Source: Desulfobulbaceae bacterium (GTDB lineage: Bacteria; Desulfobacterota; Desulfobulbia; Desulfobulbales; Desulfobulbaceae). Taken from it: 43,999 nt of DNA. Below, piece by piece: positions 26,442 to 37,413 of the stretch; positions within the stretch are counted from its first letter, which is position 1, and each line of letters opens with the position of its first letter. The stretch covers positions 1 through 43,999 of the forward strand of contig JANTGH010000014.1 in NCBI GenBank assembly GCA_024763055.1, in the 5' to 3' direction. The position numbers were made by a program, and so were the translations under genes. The notes below the pieces were generated by a model that was not told the origin of the DNA, made no database searches, and was given only the letters and a program-made list of their open reading frames with translations.

Positions 26442-28505
26442 ATGCAGGACGTACAACACATCAGGAATACAGTTATTCTCGGCCATGGAAACAGTGGAAA
26501 AACCACACTGGCAGATGCTCTGCTCTTTACAGCCGGAGCCGTAAATCGGATGGGTAAGGTGGATGATGGTTCGTCAGTGATGGATTTTGAACCTGAGGAA
26601 ATCAAGCGGCAGGTGTCTATCAGTACCGGATTTAACCATGTGGACTGGAAGAAAAATGAGATTTTTTTCAGCGATACTCCTGGAGATGATAACTTTGTCA
26701 ATGAAACTAAATTTGCCGTTCAGGTGGCTGATAGTGCAATTTTATCAGTAGGTGCAGTTCTTGGTGTACGTAGTCAGACAGAACGCTTTGTTGATTTTAT
26801 TCAGGATCGTCATCTTTCCTGTCTGATCTGTATTACTAAAATGGACCGTGAGCGGGCCAATTTTCAGAAGACGGTTGATGAAATAAAGGATAGTTTTGAT
26901 CTTAATCCCGTCATCCTCTATCTACCCATTGGCGCAGAAGATAAATTTGAAGGGGTGGTTGATATTGCTGCCAATGTTGCTTTGTTTTTTGTGAAAGATG
27001 GATCCGGCAAGGTAACAGCAGGTGAGATACCTCCTGACATGGTGGATGAGGTAGCTGTTCTTCGTGAGAATTTGATGGAGTATGTTGCCGAGACTGATGA
27101 TGATTTGATAGAGAAATTTCTGGAAGAGGGTGAGCTGACCAATGATGAATTGACACAGGGACTTTCCATTGCCGTGCAACAGGCCAAGATTGCTCCTGTC
27201 TGTGCTGTTGCAGCGCTCAATAATGCCGGCACAAGCGTAATCCTTGATGCCGTTGTTGATCTTCTGCCTTCTCCTGATCAAAGGCCTGCTCACGTTGGTG
27301 TTGACGCACAGGGAGAACTCCTTGAGCGCAAGGCCTCGGTTGATGAACCTTTTTCAGCGCTGGTCTTTAAAACCATGGCCGATCCTTTTGCCGGTAGATT
27401 GACTATTTTTCGGGTTTATTCCGGTATACTGCAAGGAGACACTTTTTATAATTCAACTAAAAAAACCAGTGAACGCTTCGGGCATCTGTTTGTTCTGGAA
27501 GGAAGGGAACAAAAGCAGGTTGAACAGGCCATTCCCGGGATGATAGTTGCAGTGGCAAAGCTTAAAGAGACGGTCACTGGAGATACCCTTTGTGATGAAA
27601 GTAATCCGATCATCTATGATGTTCTTGAACCCATTCCTCCTGTTATCTCCTATGCGGTCAGTGCTAAAAAAGGTGACGAAGAAAAACTATTTTCCTCCAT
27701 CACCCGAATGCTTGATGAAGATCTTACCCTGCAGTTGACACGTGAACCGCAGACCCATGAGGTACTGATCTTAGGAGTAGGGCAGATTCACCTTGAGGCA
27801 GTTGGAGAAAAGATGAAGCGTAAGTTCGGGGTGGAAATGGAACTGCGTTTACCAAAGGTGCCTTATCGTGAAACCATTAAGGGTTCTGTTACCGTCCAGG
27901 GAAAACATAAAAAACAATCCGGCGGTCGCGGGCAATATGGAGATTGTACCATTGAGATGTCACCCCTTGCAAGAGGTGAAGGTTTTAAATTTATTGATTC
28001 CATTGTCGGTGGTGTAATTCCGCAACAATATCGACCTGCTGTAGAAAAAGGTATTGTTGAGGCAATGGAGAAAGGTGTCATTGCGGGCTACCCTTTTGTT
28101 GATGTTCAGGTCAACCTGATCGACGGATCTTTTCACAATGTGGATTCTTCGGAAATGGCCTTTAAGATTGCCGGGTCATTAGCGTTTAAAAAGGGCGTTA
28201 TGGATGCCGGTCCAGTGCTTCTTGAGCCTGTTCTTGAACTTGAAGTACAGGTTGACAAGGAGCATGTGGGCGATGTAATGGGCGATTTGAACAGTCGGCG
28301 CGGCAAGGTGCTCGGCATGGATGCCACGGACAAATATGAAATCGTCAGAGCCCATGTTCCCCAATCAGAGATTCTGCTCTATGCGCCTGACCTGACCTCT
28401 ATTACCGGGGGGCGAGGTTCCTTTACTGTTCATTTTTCCCATTATGAAGAGGTGCCGTCCCATTTGGCCGAAAAGATCATTGAGCAACATAAAAATGAAG
28501 AGTAA
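26442..28505 (+). CDS. Elongation factor G-like GTPase (FusA2-type)
   Basis: GHGNSGKTTLADALL, DTPGDDNF, ITKMDRERANF, C-terminal EF-G domains IV/V (KKQSGGRGQYGDCTIEMSP, DLNSRRGKVLGMDA). Confidence 0.92.
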   Translation: MQDVQHIRNTVILGHGNSGKTTLADALLFTAGAVNRMGKVDDGSSVMDFEPEEIKRQVSISTGFNHVDWKKNEIFFSDTPGDDNFVNETKFAVQVADSAILSVGAVLGVRSQTERFVDFIQDRHLSCLICITKMDRERANFQKTVDEIKDSFDLNPVILYLPIGAEDKFEGVVDIAANVALFFVKDGSGKVTAGEIPPDMVDEVAVLRENLMEYVAETDDDLIEKFLEEGELTNDELTQGLSIAVQQAKIAPVCAVAALNNAGTSVILDAVVDLLPSPDQRPAHVGVDAQGELLERKASVDEPFSALVFKTMADPFAGRLTIFRVYSGILQGDTFYNSTKKTSERFGHLFVLEGREQKQVEQAIPGMIVAVAKLKETVTGDTLCDESNPIIYDVLEPIPPVISYAVSAKKGDEEKLFSSITRMLDEDLTLQLTREPQTHEVLILGVGQIHLEAVGEKMKRKFGVEMELRLPKVPYRETIKGSVTVQGKHKKQSGGRGQYGDCTIEMSPLARGEGFKFIDSIVGGVIPQQYRPAVEKGIVEAMEKGVIAGYPFVDVQVNLIDGSFHNVDSSEMAFKIAGSLAFKKGVMDAGPVLLEPVLELEVQVDKEHVGDVMGDLNSRRGKVLGMDATDKYEIVRAHVPQSEILLYAPDLTSITGGRGSFTVHFSHYEEVPSHLAEKIIEQHKNEE

Positions 28506-29008
28506 TGGGTGATTACAACGTAGGTATATTGACGCTCAGTGATAAGGGATCGCGAGGTGAACGTGAAGATACCAGCGGCGCCATGCTGCGCGAATTGTTT
28601 AACACTCTCGATGGGTATCGGGTAACCGACTATAGCGTTATAGCAGACAACCATTCCCTTATCATTGCAACGTTGACCCGGTGGGTGGATGAAAAAGGTA
28701 TTGATTTGATTGTCACCACCGGTGGCACCGGTGTTTCCCCGAGCGATCAGACCCCGGAAGCGACACGGGCTGTGATTGATCGTGAGGTGCCGGGTCTTGC
28801 CGAGGCCATGCGCCGGGCAAGTCTAATAAAAACTGTCCAGGCGGTATGGTCACGCGCCATAGCGGGGATACGAAAAGAAAGCCTTATTGTTAATTTGCCG
28901 GGAAGTGAAAAGGCGGCGAGAGAGAACATTGAGGCAATATTGCCTGCACTGTCCCATGGTCTTTATAAACTTAAAGGGGGAACTGCTGACTGCGGCGTCA
29001 GTGTATGA
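28505..29008 (+). CDS. mogA: MogA/MoaB family molybdenum cofactor biosynthesis protein
   Basis: GILTLSDKGSRGEREDTSG; IVTTGGTGVSPSDQTPEATRAVIDREVPGLAEAMR; VNLPGSEKAARENIEAILPAL; start overlaps upstream stop (TAATG). Confidence 0.93.
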   Translation: MGDYNVGILTLSDKGSRGEREDTSGAMLRELFNTLDGYRVTDYSVIADNHSLIIATLTRWVDEKGIDLIVTTGGTGVSPSDQTPEATRAVIDREVPGLAEAMRRASLIKTVQAVWSRAIAGIRKESLIVNLPGSEKAARENIEAILPALSHGLYKLKGGTADCGVSV

Positions 29009-29068
29009 GTGGGACCCACATAAATGATTCTGATATAACTAAAGACTACCTAAGGGACTGTAATTTTT

Positions 29069-30130
29069 TTACAGCCCTTCCATGGTAACTTTTCTCTGAT
29101 TATCATCTTCAGCGGCTACGATTTCGCCTATAATCACCGGTGATTCACCAAGAGCGGAAAATTGCTGCATGATATCTTCTACTTCTTTTTCCGGGACAAG
29201 AGCCATCATGCCGATTCCCATATTAAAGGTGCGGTACATCTCTTCGATGGGAATTTTTCCCTTATCTTGGAGAAAGGAAAAAACAGGGGGAATATCCCAG
29301 GAATCGACCTGAATAATCGCCCTGCAGCCGCCCGGCAGAATTCTTGGAACATTGTCGATAAAACCGCCGCCCGTATTATGGATCAGGCCGTTTATGGTAA
29401 AATTGCGCAATACCTTAAGTACACTTTCGACATAGATTTTAGTCGGTCTGAGCAGTTCTTCCCCAACCGTGCACCCAAGTTCAGCAATCTGATCAGTTAC
29501 CGACAGACCAAGTTCTTCAAAAAAGACTTTGCGAACAAGTGAATATCCATTGGAATGAAGCCCGGATGAGGTAAGACCTATGATTTTATTACCAACCCGG
29601 ATATCGCTCCCGTCAATAATCTCATCACGCTCCCCTATACCGACAACAAAACCGGCCAGATCATAATCACCTGGTTGATAGAGACCGGGCATTTCCGCTG
29701 TTTCTCCACCGATCAGAGCGCAGCCGGAGATTTTACATCCCTCGGCAATGCCGCGAACCACTTCGGTGGCCACATCAAGATCAAGACTGGAAACGGAAAA
29801 ATAATCAAGGAAAAACAAAGGCTTTGCCCCACTGACCACCACATCGTTGACACACATGGCCACCAAATCAATACCTATAGTATCATGCTTGTTGCAGAGC
29901 TTGGCTATGTTGAGCTTGGTGCCGACGCCATCAGTTGAAGCGATAAGCACCGGATCTTCATAACCGGCATTGCCTATTGCAAACAACCCGGAAAAACCGC
30001 CGATATCGTTGAGAACGCCACGGCCATGGGTATCTGCAACCAGCCCCTTGATTCGAGAGACAAAAGCGTTCCCCTTGTCGATATCGACACCGGCCTGACT
30101 GTATTTAGAGCCTGCTGCTTCCTGATTCAT
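29069..30130 (-). CDS. purM: Phosphoribosylformylglycinamidine cyclo-ligase
   Basis: YSQAGVDIDKGNAFVSRIK, STDGVGTKLNIAKL, GIDLVAMCVNDVVVSGAKPLFFLDYF, IGGETAEMPGLY, NTGGGFIDNVPRILP. Confidence 0.97.
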   Translation of the reverse strand: MNQEAAGSKYSQAGVDIDKGNAFVSRIKGLVADTHGRGVLNDIGGFSGLFAIGNAGYEDPVLIASTDGVGTKLNIAKLCNKHDTIGIDLVAMCVNDVVVSGAKPLFFLDYFSVSSLDLDVATEVVRGIAEGCKISGCALIGGETAEMPGLYQPGDYDLAGFVVGIGERDEIIDGSDIRVGNKIIGLTSSGLHSNGYSLVRKVFFEELGLSVTDQIAELGCTVGEELLRPTKIYVESVLKVLRNFTINGLIHNTGGGFIDNVPRILPGGCRAIIQVDSWDIPPVFSFLQDKGKIPIEEMYRTFNMGIGMMALVPEKEVEDIMQQFSALGESPVIIGEIVAAEDDNQRKVTMEGL

Positions 30131-30495
30131 ATCGTTAGTCTATAAAGAATTGTATATATAAAAGCAAAATATGAGTTCTACGAATGATCCGTATCGGTCT
30201 TTGTTTGGAGAGTTCAACTTACTTTTTTTTGTTCTCTATTGTCAATATCTTTACCGGTTAATCGATCTGAATAAGTCGTTTTTTAATGATTTTTATTGTC
30301 TGTTCGGACTGTGTCGTGAAAACTCGAAGTCGTGTGGTGGAAACTGCCGAAAATTTTTTAACAAATGGTGTAGATTATAGTTGTGTCGGACTGTTTCGAG
30401 GGACACTCCAGGGAACATTTAACGGATCATCAGCAAAAAAACGAGATTCCTTTTCCTGTCTTGCAGCTGCTTGTCGGTTCTGGTAGGCTACCAGC

Positions 30496-30696
30496 ATGAA
30501 ACTTCTTCTTACGCTCATCGGTCTGGTCTTTATCCTTGAAGGATTGCCCTATTTTGCCTTTCCCGAAGCCATGCTGAAATGGCTTAAACAACTTTTGGCA
30601 ATGCGGCCTGCTCAGCTTCGAATCATGGGTCTGCTTGCCATGGCTTTTGGCTTTTTCCTCTGCTTTCTTACCCAGAAGTCAGGATTGTTTCACTGA
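30496..30696 (+). CDS. DUF2065 family small membrane protein
   Basis: MKLLLTLIGLVFILEGLPYFAFPEAMLKWLKQLLAMRPAQLRIMGLLAMAFGFFLCFL. Confidence 0.8.
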   Translation: MKLLLTLIGLVFILEGLPYFAFPEAMLKWLKQLLAMRPAQLRIMGLLAMAFGFFLCFLTQKSGLFH

Positions 30697-30872
30697 TTTT
30701 TTGCTGTTCTTTTTTATCCTCAACCTTTTTCGATACAGTTTATTTCCTTTTCTGGTAAATAACCGAACATTTTGTTTATAACTGTCTCCTTTTCTGATTA
30801 CGGGCAATACTTTTCTTGCGGCAATTTATTTTGTTGGGTAATTTAAAATATTTTTGAAAAAGTATTGTCCCA

Positions 30873-32282
30873 GTGCGGTCGCAATTCCGGGGGAAATGTA
30901 TGGAAAAAACACCAAAAAGAGAAATGATAGGCCTGGAGGGCAGGGTATTGCTTGATACGCTCAGGCGCCTCCATCGCCGTGGTGCGACTGAAAACATTGC
31001 CAAGCTTATCAACAAAACACACCCGGCCGATTTGGCATGGGTTTTTCGTTCACTCAGCCCGGTTGAGCAAAAAGATATTTTTCAGATTATTGCCAGGACC
31101 GACTTCGTCTCTGATTTTTTAAGCGAACTTGATTCTTCCATCATGGTTGAGTTGGTGACCGGGCTTTCACCTGATTTCATGGCTGATATTGTCACCAGGA
31201 TGGCTTCAGATGATGCGGCTGATCTCCTTGAAGCGCTCCCCGAAGAAATTGCCCATGAGATTCGGACGAATATGGAGGCTGATGACCGGCAGGAGGTTGA
31301 GGAACTTCTCAAGTATGACCCGCAGACCGCTGGTGGCATCATGTCGCCGGACTTCATGTATCTTGATGAAGATCTAACCGTTGAGGACGCCATCAATAAA
31401 GTCCAGAAACGAAGTGAAGAAAAGGAGATGGTTTTTTATCTCTATATCACCCATGGTGAAGGTCAACTTACGGGGGTTCTGTCCCTGCGAGAACTCTTGC
31501 TGCATCCCATGCATCGGCAGCTGAGAAATATCATGAATACCAATGTCATCTCTGTCACCACGGACACCGACCAGGAGGAGGTGGCCCACATTGTTTCTCA
31601 ATATAACCTATTGGCTGTACCGGTTGTGGACGCCACCTTTAAACTCGTAGGTATTGTTACTGTTGATGACATTATTGATGTCCTTCGTGAAGAAGCAACA
31701 GAGGATTTCCTGCAGATGGCAGGCGCAGGCAAGGAGCAGGAAATTCTCCTTAAGCCTCTGCATAAGAAAATTATACTCCGTGCCCCCTGGTTACTGGCCT
31801 CCTGGATAGGTGGGGTCGGCGCAATGTTCATCATCAATTCGTTCCAGGGAGAATTGCAGCGGGTATTGGCTCTTGCCTCTTTTATTCCTATTATTGCCGG
31901 CATGGGAGGAAACATCGCCACCCAGTCAAGTACAATTATTGTCCGTGGTCTGGCTACTGGTCGGGTGAATATGAACCAGTTTTTTCAAATAATGGGCAAA
32001 GAACTGGCAGTGGGCGTTGTCCTTGGCTCCCTGTTTGGTCTTCTTCTCGGGGTTCTGGCCTATTTCAAATATACTTCACCCTTGTATCTTGGGCTGGTTG
32101 TAGGGTTGTCTGTTTTTCTTGTTATGACTATGGCTGCCACTATCGGTTCGCTTGTTCCCATGATTTTAAAAAAATTTAATGTGGATGCAGCGATTGCAAC
32201 CGGTCCCTTTATCACCACCTCCATTGATGTTCTCGGGGTGTCCTTATATTTTACTATCGCTAAAATTTTTCTTCATCTATAG
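30873..32282 (+). CDS. mgtE: Magnesium transporter MgtE (start may be the ATG at MEKTPKRE)
   Basis: MgtE N domain, CBS pair (MNTNVISVTTDTDQEEVAHIVSQYNLLAVPVVD), TM region PIIAGMGGNIATQSSTIIVRGLATG. Confidence 0.95.
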   Translation: MRSQFRGKCMEKTPKREMIGLEGRVLLDTLRRLHRRGATENIAKLINKTHPADLAWVFRSLSPVEQKDIFQIIARTDFVSDFLSELDSSIMVELVTGLSPDFMADIVTRMASDDAADLLEALPEEIAHEIRTNMEADDRQEVEELLKYDPQTAGGIMSPDFMYLDEDLTVEDAINKVQKRSEEKEMVFYLYITHGEGQLTGVLSLRELLLHPMHRQLRNIMNTNVISVTTDTDQEEVAHIVSQYNLLAVPVVDATFKLVGIVTVDDIIDVLREEATEDFLQMAGAGKEQEILLKPLHKKIILRAPWLLASWIGGVGAMFIINSFQGELQRVLALASFIPIIAGMGGNIATQSSTIIVRGLATGRVNMNQFFQIMGKELAVGVVLGSLFGLLLGVLAYFKYTSPLYLGLVVGLSVFLVMTMAATIGSLVPMILKKFNVDAAIATGPFITTSIDVLGVSLYFTIAKIFLHL

Positions 32283-32290
32283 ACGTTTTT

Positions 32291-33409
32291 ATGCCGTTAC
32301 ATTCTTTTTCTCCCTTCCGTCGAATCTCTCCGGTCATCCTTTATATTCTCCTCGGCCTTGGCGGTTGGTTACTGTATCAGACTTTTCAGCCTTCACTCCT
32401 TGATCCGAGCGCTGAACCACGAGCAATTATGGCGCGTGGAAATTTAGCCGAAGATGAAAAAAATACCATAGAGGTTTTTAAGAATTCTGCGCCTTCTGTT
32501 GTGTATATCACTTCTATCGCCCTGCGCCGAAACCTCTTTAATTTAAATGTGTACGAAATACCCCGGGGAACGGGTTCCGGCTTTATCTGGGACAAACAGG
32601 GACGTATCGTTACGAATTACCATGTAATTTCTGATGCCAGTCGGCTCGAGGTAACCCTTGCCGATCACTCAACCTGGAAAGCGGTTCTTGTTGGTGCGGC
32701 TCCTGACCGTGATATTGCCGTATTAAAGATCTCCGCGCCGAAAAATACGTTGCATCCTATTTCATTAGGTGATTCCGACGACCTGCAGGTGGGACAAAAA
32801 GTTTTTGCCATCGGTAACCCTTTCGGCCTTGACCAGACCCTGACCACAGGCATTGTCAGCGCTCTCGGTCGAGAGATAAAATCAGTGACCGGTCGAATTA
32901 TTTCAGATGTGATCCAGACGGACGCCGCGATAAATCCTGGCAATTCAGGAGGACCGCTTCTTGACAGCGCCGGACGGCTGATCGGAGTGAATACCGCAAT
33001 CTACAGCCCGTCCGGGGGAAGTTCCGGCATTGGTTTTGCCGTACCGGTGCATGAGGTAAACAATGTGGTACCCCAGGTGATCCGCCATGGTCGGTTGATT
33101 CGGCCGGGGCTCGGCATCAGTATCGCTCCCAGAAAACTTGCCGAAGAGTTTGAACTTCCCGGGGTGCTTGTGCTCAATGTTCAGCCCGGCTCGACCGCGG
33201 CAAAGGCCGGGTTGCGCGGTACCCGCCAGGTCCGTGGCGGTCTGATACTTGGCGACAGTATTTTAACCGTGAACGGTAAGCCTGTTCATAACTATAATGA
33301 GTTACGTGATGCTTTTGAACAGTATCAGGTTGGAGATTCCGTCACCTTGACGGTTCTTCGGGATGGTGTGGAGCAGGAACTGATCGTCATCCTTGAGGCC
33401 ATGCAATAA
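32291..33409 (+). CDS. DegS/DegQ-like membrane-anchored trypsin-like serine protease with one PDZ domain
   Basis: N-terminal TM; catalytic NYHVISDA, DRDIAVLKI, NPGNSGGPLLDSAGRLIGVNTAI; C-terminal PDZ. Confidence 0.93.
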   Translation: MPLHSFSPFRRISPVILYILLGLGGWLLYQTFQPSLLDPSAEPRAIMARGNLAEDEKNTIEVFKNSAPSVVYITSIALRRNLFNLNVYEIPRGTGSGFIWDKQGRIVTNYHVISDASRLEVTLADHSTWKAVLVGAAPDRDIAVLKISAPKNTLHPISLGDSDDLQVGQKVFAIGNPFGLDQTLTTGIVSALGREIKSVTGRIISDVIQTDAAINPGNSGGPLLDSAGRLIGVNTAIYSPSGGSSGIGFAVPVHEVNNVVPQVIRHGRLIRPGLGISIAPRKLAEEFELPGVLVLNVQPGSTAAKAGLRGTRQVRGGLILGDSILTVNGKPVHNYNELRDAFEQYQVGDSVTLTVLRDGVEQELIVILEAMQ

Positions 33410-33454
33410 TTATGAGAGCCATCATCCTGACCCGGTAACCCAACGGAGTTTTCT

Positions 33455-33892
33455 GTGCGGATAAAAAAGATTATTATTCTTATTGCGGCCCTTTTGCTTG
33501 CTTTCCTGTATTCCCGGTATCCAAACCTGCTGCACACCAATTCGCCGGTCATTCAACCGGGAAATGCCGATATAACCACGCTGTACAGAAATCGGCAGAG
33601 TAATGTTCAGGTGACGGGACAAGGGATTGTCCGTCGAGTGCTGCGTGATGATCAACAGGGGCGCAGGCATCAGAAGTTTATACTTAGTCTCCCCACCGGA
33701 CAGAGTCTGCTGGTCGCACACAATATTGATCTTGCCCCACGAATTAATTCCTTAAGAAAAGGAGATGAGGTCTCTTTTTTCGGCGAGTATGAGTGGAATG
33801 AAAAAGGCGGGATCCTGCACTGGACCCATAAAGCACCCCATGGCCATCACGTTGATGGCTGGCTCAGACATAAAGGAAAAATTTATCAGTAG
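33455..33892 (+). CDS. DUF3465-like protein
   Basis: VTGQGIVRRVLRDDQQGRRHQKFILSLPTGQSLLVAHNIDLAPRINSLRKGDEVSFFGEYEWNEKGGILHWTHKAPHGHHVDGWLRHKGKIYQ. Confidence 0.75.
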   Translation: MRIKKIIILIAALLLAFLYSRYPNLLHTNSPVIQPGNADITTLYRNRQSNVQVTGQGIVRRVLRDDQQGRRHQKFILSLPTGQSLLVAHNIDLAPRINSLRKGDEVSFFGEYEWNEKGGILHWTHKAPHGHHVDGWLRHKGKIYQ

Positions 33893-33981
33893 TAGTTTTT
33901 TCCTTCCCTGACGTAAGCGCTCTCTGTCTTGACTGCAGGCTGCTTATGACGTTTACTGTCCTGCCGTATTTTCAGGGTCGG

Positions 33982-35886
33982 TTATTGCTTCATGACCTCC
34001 AGGGCGCCGTTGATAATTCCCGCGGTATCAATACCGGCATCCTTCCATAAAATTTCCTGTGGTCCCTGTTCGATAAAGGTATTGCCGTAACCAAGCAGAC
34101 GAACCGGAATATTTATGTGCAATTCGGCCAGCATTTGCAATACTGCACTGCCAAATCCGCCTTTTTTCATGTTGTCTTCCACCGTAACAACCCTGCCTGT
34201 CTTACGCGCCCAATGGCTTATAAGTTCGTTGTCAAGAGGCTTGATAAATCGCGGATTGATAACAGCGGCGTTGATGCCAAGCTTTTCCAGGCCTTGTGCC
34301 GCTTCAAGCGCCGGATATACTCTGTTGCCGATCGGCAGCAACAGTAGGTCTTCCCCTTCACGCAGCAGTTCTCCCTTGGCAATTGCAAGAGCTTTTTCCG
34401 GATGTTCGAGTTCCACCCCGATGCCGCAACCTCGCGGATAACGGATGGCAACAGGCCCACGGTGATTAATGGCGGTATACAGCATGTGTTGCAACTCGTT
34501 TTCATCCTTGGGCGCCATCAGGACGAGATTGGGAATACAACGAAACAGGGAAAGGTCAAACACGCCGTGATGGGTAGGGCCGTCATCGCCGACCACGCCA
34601 CCTCGATCAAGGGCAAGGGTTACGGGCAGATCGGGAATGCAGACATCATGAATAACCTGGTCCAGGGCGCGTTGCATAAAGGTTGAGTAGACTGCAACCA
34701 CCGGTCGCATTCCCTCCAGGGCTTGGCCGGCTGCAAAGGTAACCGCGTGCTGCTCAGCAATGCCGACATCAAAAAAGCGATCGGGAAATTGCTTGCTGAA
34801 ATCTATCAATCCTGTTCCGGCAGGCATTGCCGCGGTAATGGCTGTGATGCGCTTATTTTTTTTTGCAAGTGTACACAGCGTGTTGCCAAATGCCTTGGTG
34901 TAAGAGATATTTCCCTTGCAACTCTTTGCCTTACCCGTTGCGATATCAAAAGGGCCGACCCCGTGATAATCACCGGGGTTTGTTTCTGCAGGCTTATACC
35001 CCTTTCCCTTGGTCGTCAGCACATGAACCAGCACCGGGCCATGGCTGTGTTTTTTGACATTTTCAAGGGTTGTGATCAGGTCTTCAACATTATGCCCAGG
35101 AATAGGACCGATATATTGAAATTTAAGGGCTTCAAACAGCATGCCGGGGGTAAAGAATCCCTTCAGGCTTTCTTCGCTTTTTCGCAGAACCGACAGGATA
35201 TTTTCTCCAACCGAAGACAGGGCCATTAACCGGTCCTCGATATGATCCCGCAGCCGCCGGGCTGCCTTGCCGGTGAGCTTTTTATTCAAGAAGCTGGACA
35301 AGGCCCCGACATTTTGTGAAATGGACATCTCATTATCGTTGAGGATAACGATCAGGTCTTTGTCGAGATGCCCTGCCTGGTTTAAGCCTTCAAAGGCAAG
35401 TCCGGCCGTCATAGAGCCATCGCCAATTACGGAAACAACCTTTCTACAGTCATTTTTAAGACATTTGCCGGCGGCAATACCAAGCCCATACGAAATCGAG
35501 GTTGAGCTGTGACCGGTTTCAACAACATCATACGGGCTCTCATCCCGCTTGGGAAAACCGCTGAGTCCGCGATGTTGGCGCAATGTATGAAACAGTTTGC
35601 GTCTGCCGGTAAGCAGTTTATGAGCATAGGTCTGGTGGCCGACATCCCAGATTATTTTATCTTCAGGGGTGTTAAAGACAAAATGCAGGGCAATGGTCAG
35701 TTCAACCACGCCGAGGCAAGGGGCAAGATGGCCACCGGTTTCGGCAACAGTGTTGATAATTATGTCCCGCAGTTCATCGGCAAGCAGCTCCAACTGCTGC
35801 AAGGAGAGTTTTCGCAGATCAGTTGGAGAATCAATGGAATCAAGCAGGCTGGTCTGCTGGTCTGCCTGTGAATTTATCATAAGCAT
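33982..35886 (-). CDS. dxs: 1-deoxy-D-xylulose-5-phosphate synthase
   Basis: [79 protein letters not shown]. Confidence 0.97.
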   Translation of the reverse strand: MLMINSQADQQTSLLDSIDSPTDLRKLSLQQLELLADELRDIIINTVAETGGHLAPCLGVVELTIALHFVFNTPEDKIIWDVGHQTYAHKLLTGRRKLFHTLRQHRGLSGFPKRDESPYDVVETGHSSTSISYGLGIAAGKCLKNDCRKVVSVIGDGSMTAGLAFEGLNQAGHLDKDLIVILNDNEMSISQNVGALSSFLNKKLTGKAARRLRDHIEDRLMALSSVGENILSVLRKSEESLKGFFTPGMLFEALKFQYIGPIPGHNVEDLITTLENVKKHSHGPVLVHVLTTKGKGYKPAETNPGDYHGVGPFDIATGKAKSCKGNISYTKAFGNTLCTLAKKNKRITAITAAMPAGTGLIDFSKQFPDRFFDVGIAEQHAVTFAAGQALEGMRPVVAVYSTFMQRALDQVIHDVCIPDLPVTLALDRGGVVGDDGPTHHGVFDLSLFRCIPNLVLMAPKDENELQHMLYTAINHRGPVAIRYPRGCGIGVELEHPEKALAIAKGELLREGEDLLLLPIGNRVYPALEAAQGLEKLGINAAVINPRFIKPLDNELISHWARKTGRVVTVEDNMKKGGFGSAVLQMLAELHINIPVRLLGYGNTFIEQGPQEILWKDAGIDTAGIINGALEVMKQ

Positions 35887-35955
35887 ATGATTATAATTTC
35901 GTCAAAGTTAATCAAAAAGGTGGGCGCGTATGCAGAGAGGACCTTCGGAAAACAG

Positions 35956-36189
35956 CTATTCCGATGAGGTCGTCTCGTCAAAAGGTTCGGTTGTCAGCCG
36001 GCCATCTTTTTTCAGCAACAGGTCAACCTTGCTTTTTGCCTCTTCGAGTTTGTGATTACAGAATTCAACGAGGGTAATACCTTCATCGAATTTTTTTAAA
36101 CTTTTTTCCAGGCTGAGTTCACCTTCTTCGAGTTCATCGGTGATGGACTCGAGACGTGACAAAGCACTTTCAAAGGTTTTTTTTGCCAT
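35956..36189 (-). CDS. xseB: Exodeoxyribonuclease VII small subunit
   Basis: [56 protein letters not shown]. Confidence 0.93.
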   Translation of the reverse strand: MAKKTFESALSRLESITDELEEGELSLEKSLKKFDEGITLVEFCNHKLEEAKSKVDLLLKKDGRLTTEPFDETTSSE

Positions 36190-36389
36190 AATAACACCTT
36201 ACAGGGGCATTATTTCATAATTTGCCCGCAGAACCTCCCTGTCCATTTAAACACTGTTTATGCCTTTTAAACAGGCTAACCTTGTGGGAATACACCCACT
36301 GTTGTCGGTCATGGTTTACAAACTGTGTATTCGAGAGTATTCTGTCAACATTAAACCGTAATGATAACGCTTTCAAGATTTCTTTTTTT

Positions 36390-37313
36390 ATGCCCCGTCT
36401 CCTTGAGAAATTTCAATCCTGGCTTCTTGTTGAAAGGGGCTATTCACCCCTGACCGTACAATCCTATTGTTCAGATGTCAGTGAGTTGTATACCTTCAGT
36501 GAGCAGAAGAGCGGTCTTGATCCTTTGCAGACCGAGACATTACGGGCCTTTATCGGTTCACTGCACGGGAAAAACTCTGCTGCTTCAGTTGCGCGAAAGC
36601 TCTCTGCTCTCCGTACTTTTTTCAGATACCTGCTGATAGAAAATAGAATAAAAAAAAATCCTCTGCAGGGTATTGCCAATCCCAAGCTGGTTCGCTATAT
36701 TCCTTCGTTTTTAACTGTGGATGAGGTATTTTGTCTTCTTGATGCCCCTGACGGTCGCGACAGCTTCGCCCATCGTGACCAGGCAGTTATGGAACTTTTG
36801 TATGCAACAGGTATGCGGGTTTCTGAACTGGTTTTCTGTAATCTCGGCGATCTTGATTTTGACACAGGAATGGTTAAGGTGACGGGCAAGGGACGCAAAG
36901 AGCGTATTGTTCCATTTGGCACGGCTGCCGCCGAGGCGCTGCATCGCTATTTTCCCCAGCGGGAGTCCCTGATTGTAAACAGGATAGAGCGGGGCCACCA
37001 GCCGGAAAAAGAAGCTCTTTTTTTAAACAGCCGCGGGACGAGACTGACCACGCGCAGTGTAGAGAGATTAATCAGTATGTATGGACAGCGAGCTGGTATC
37101 CAGGTAACGGTTACTCCCCATGCCCTGCGCCATTCTTTTGCCACCCATCTGCTGGAGATGGGGGCAGATCTACGGACTGTTCAGGAACTGCTCGGACATG
37201 TCAGCCTGTCGACAACTCAGAAATACACCCATGTCAATATGGAGCATCTGACTCGGGTTTATGATCAGGCACATCCCCAGGCCCTGAACAACAGACAGCG
37301 TGAGTCGTCATAA
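36390..37313 (+). CDS. xerC: Tyrosine recombinase XerC-like (ORF track extends to 36222; start likely 36390)
   Basis: FQSWLLVERGYSPLTVQSYCSDV; ATGMRVSELVFCNLGDLDF; catalytic HALRHSFATHLLEMGADLRTVQELLGHVSLSTTQKYTHV. Confidence 0.93.
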   Translation: MPRLLEKFQSWLLVERGYSPLTVQSYCSDVSELYTFSEQKSGLDPLQTETLRAFIGSLHGKNSAASVARKLSALRTFFRYLLIENRIKKNPLQGIANPKLVRYIPSFLTVDEVFCLLDAPDGRDSFAHRDQAVMELLYATGMRVSELVFCNLGDLDFDTGMVKVTGKGRKERIVPFGTAAAEALHRYFPQRESLIVNRIERGHQPEKEALFLNSRGTRLTTRSVERLISMYGQRAGIQVTVTPHALRHSFATHLLEMGADLRTVQELLGHVSLSTTQKYTHVNMEHLTRVYDQAHPQALNNRQRESS

Positions 37314-37413
37314 GTTTTTTTGTATCTGTGCGGTATCGATATTTCATACTGAAAAAACTGTATCTAAGCTTCTGAAAATAAAATCGGCTTCGCAAGAATG
37401 TCGGTGAGGTATA

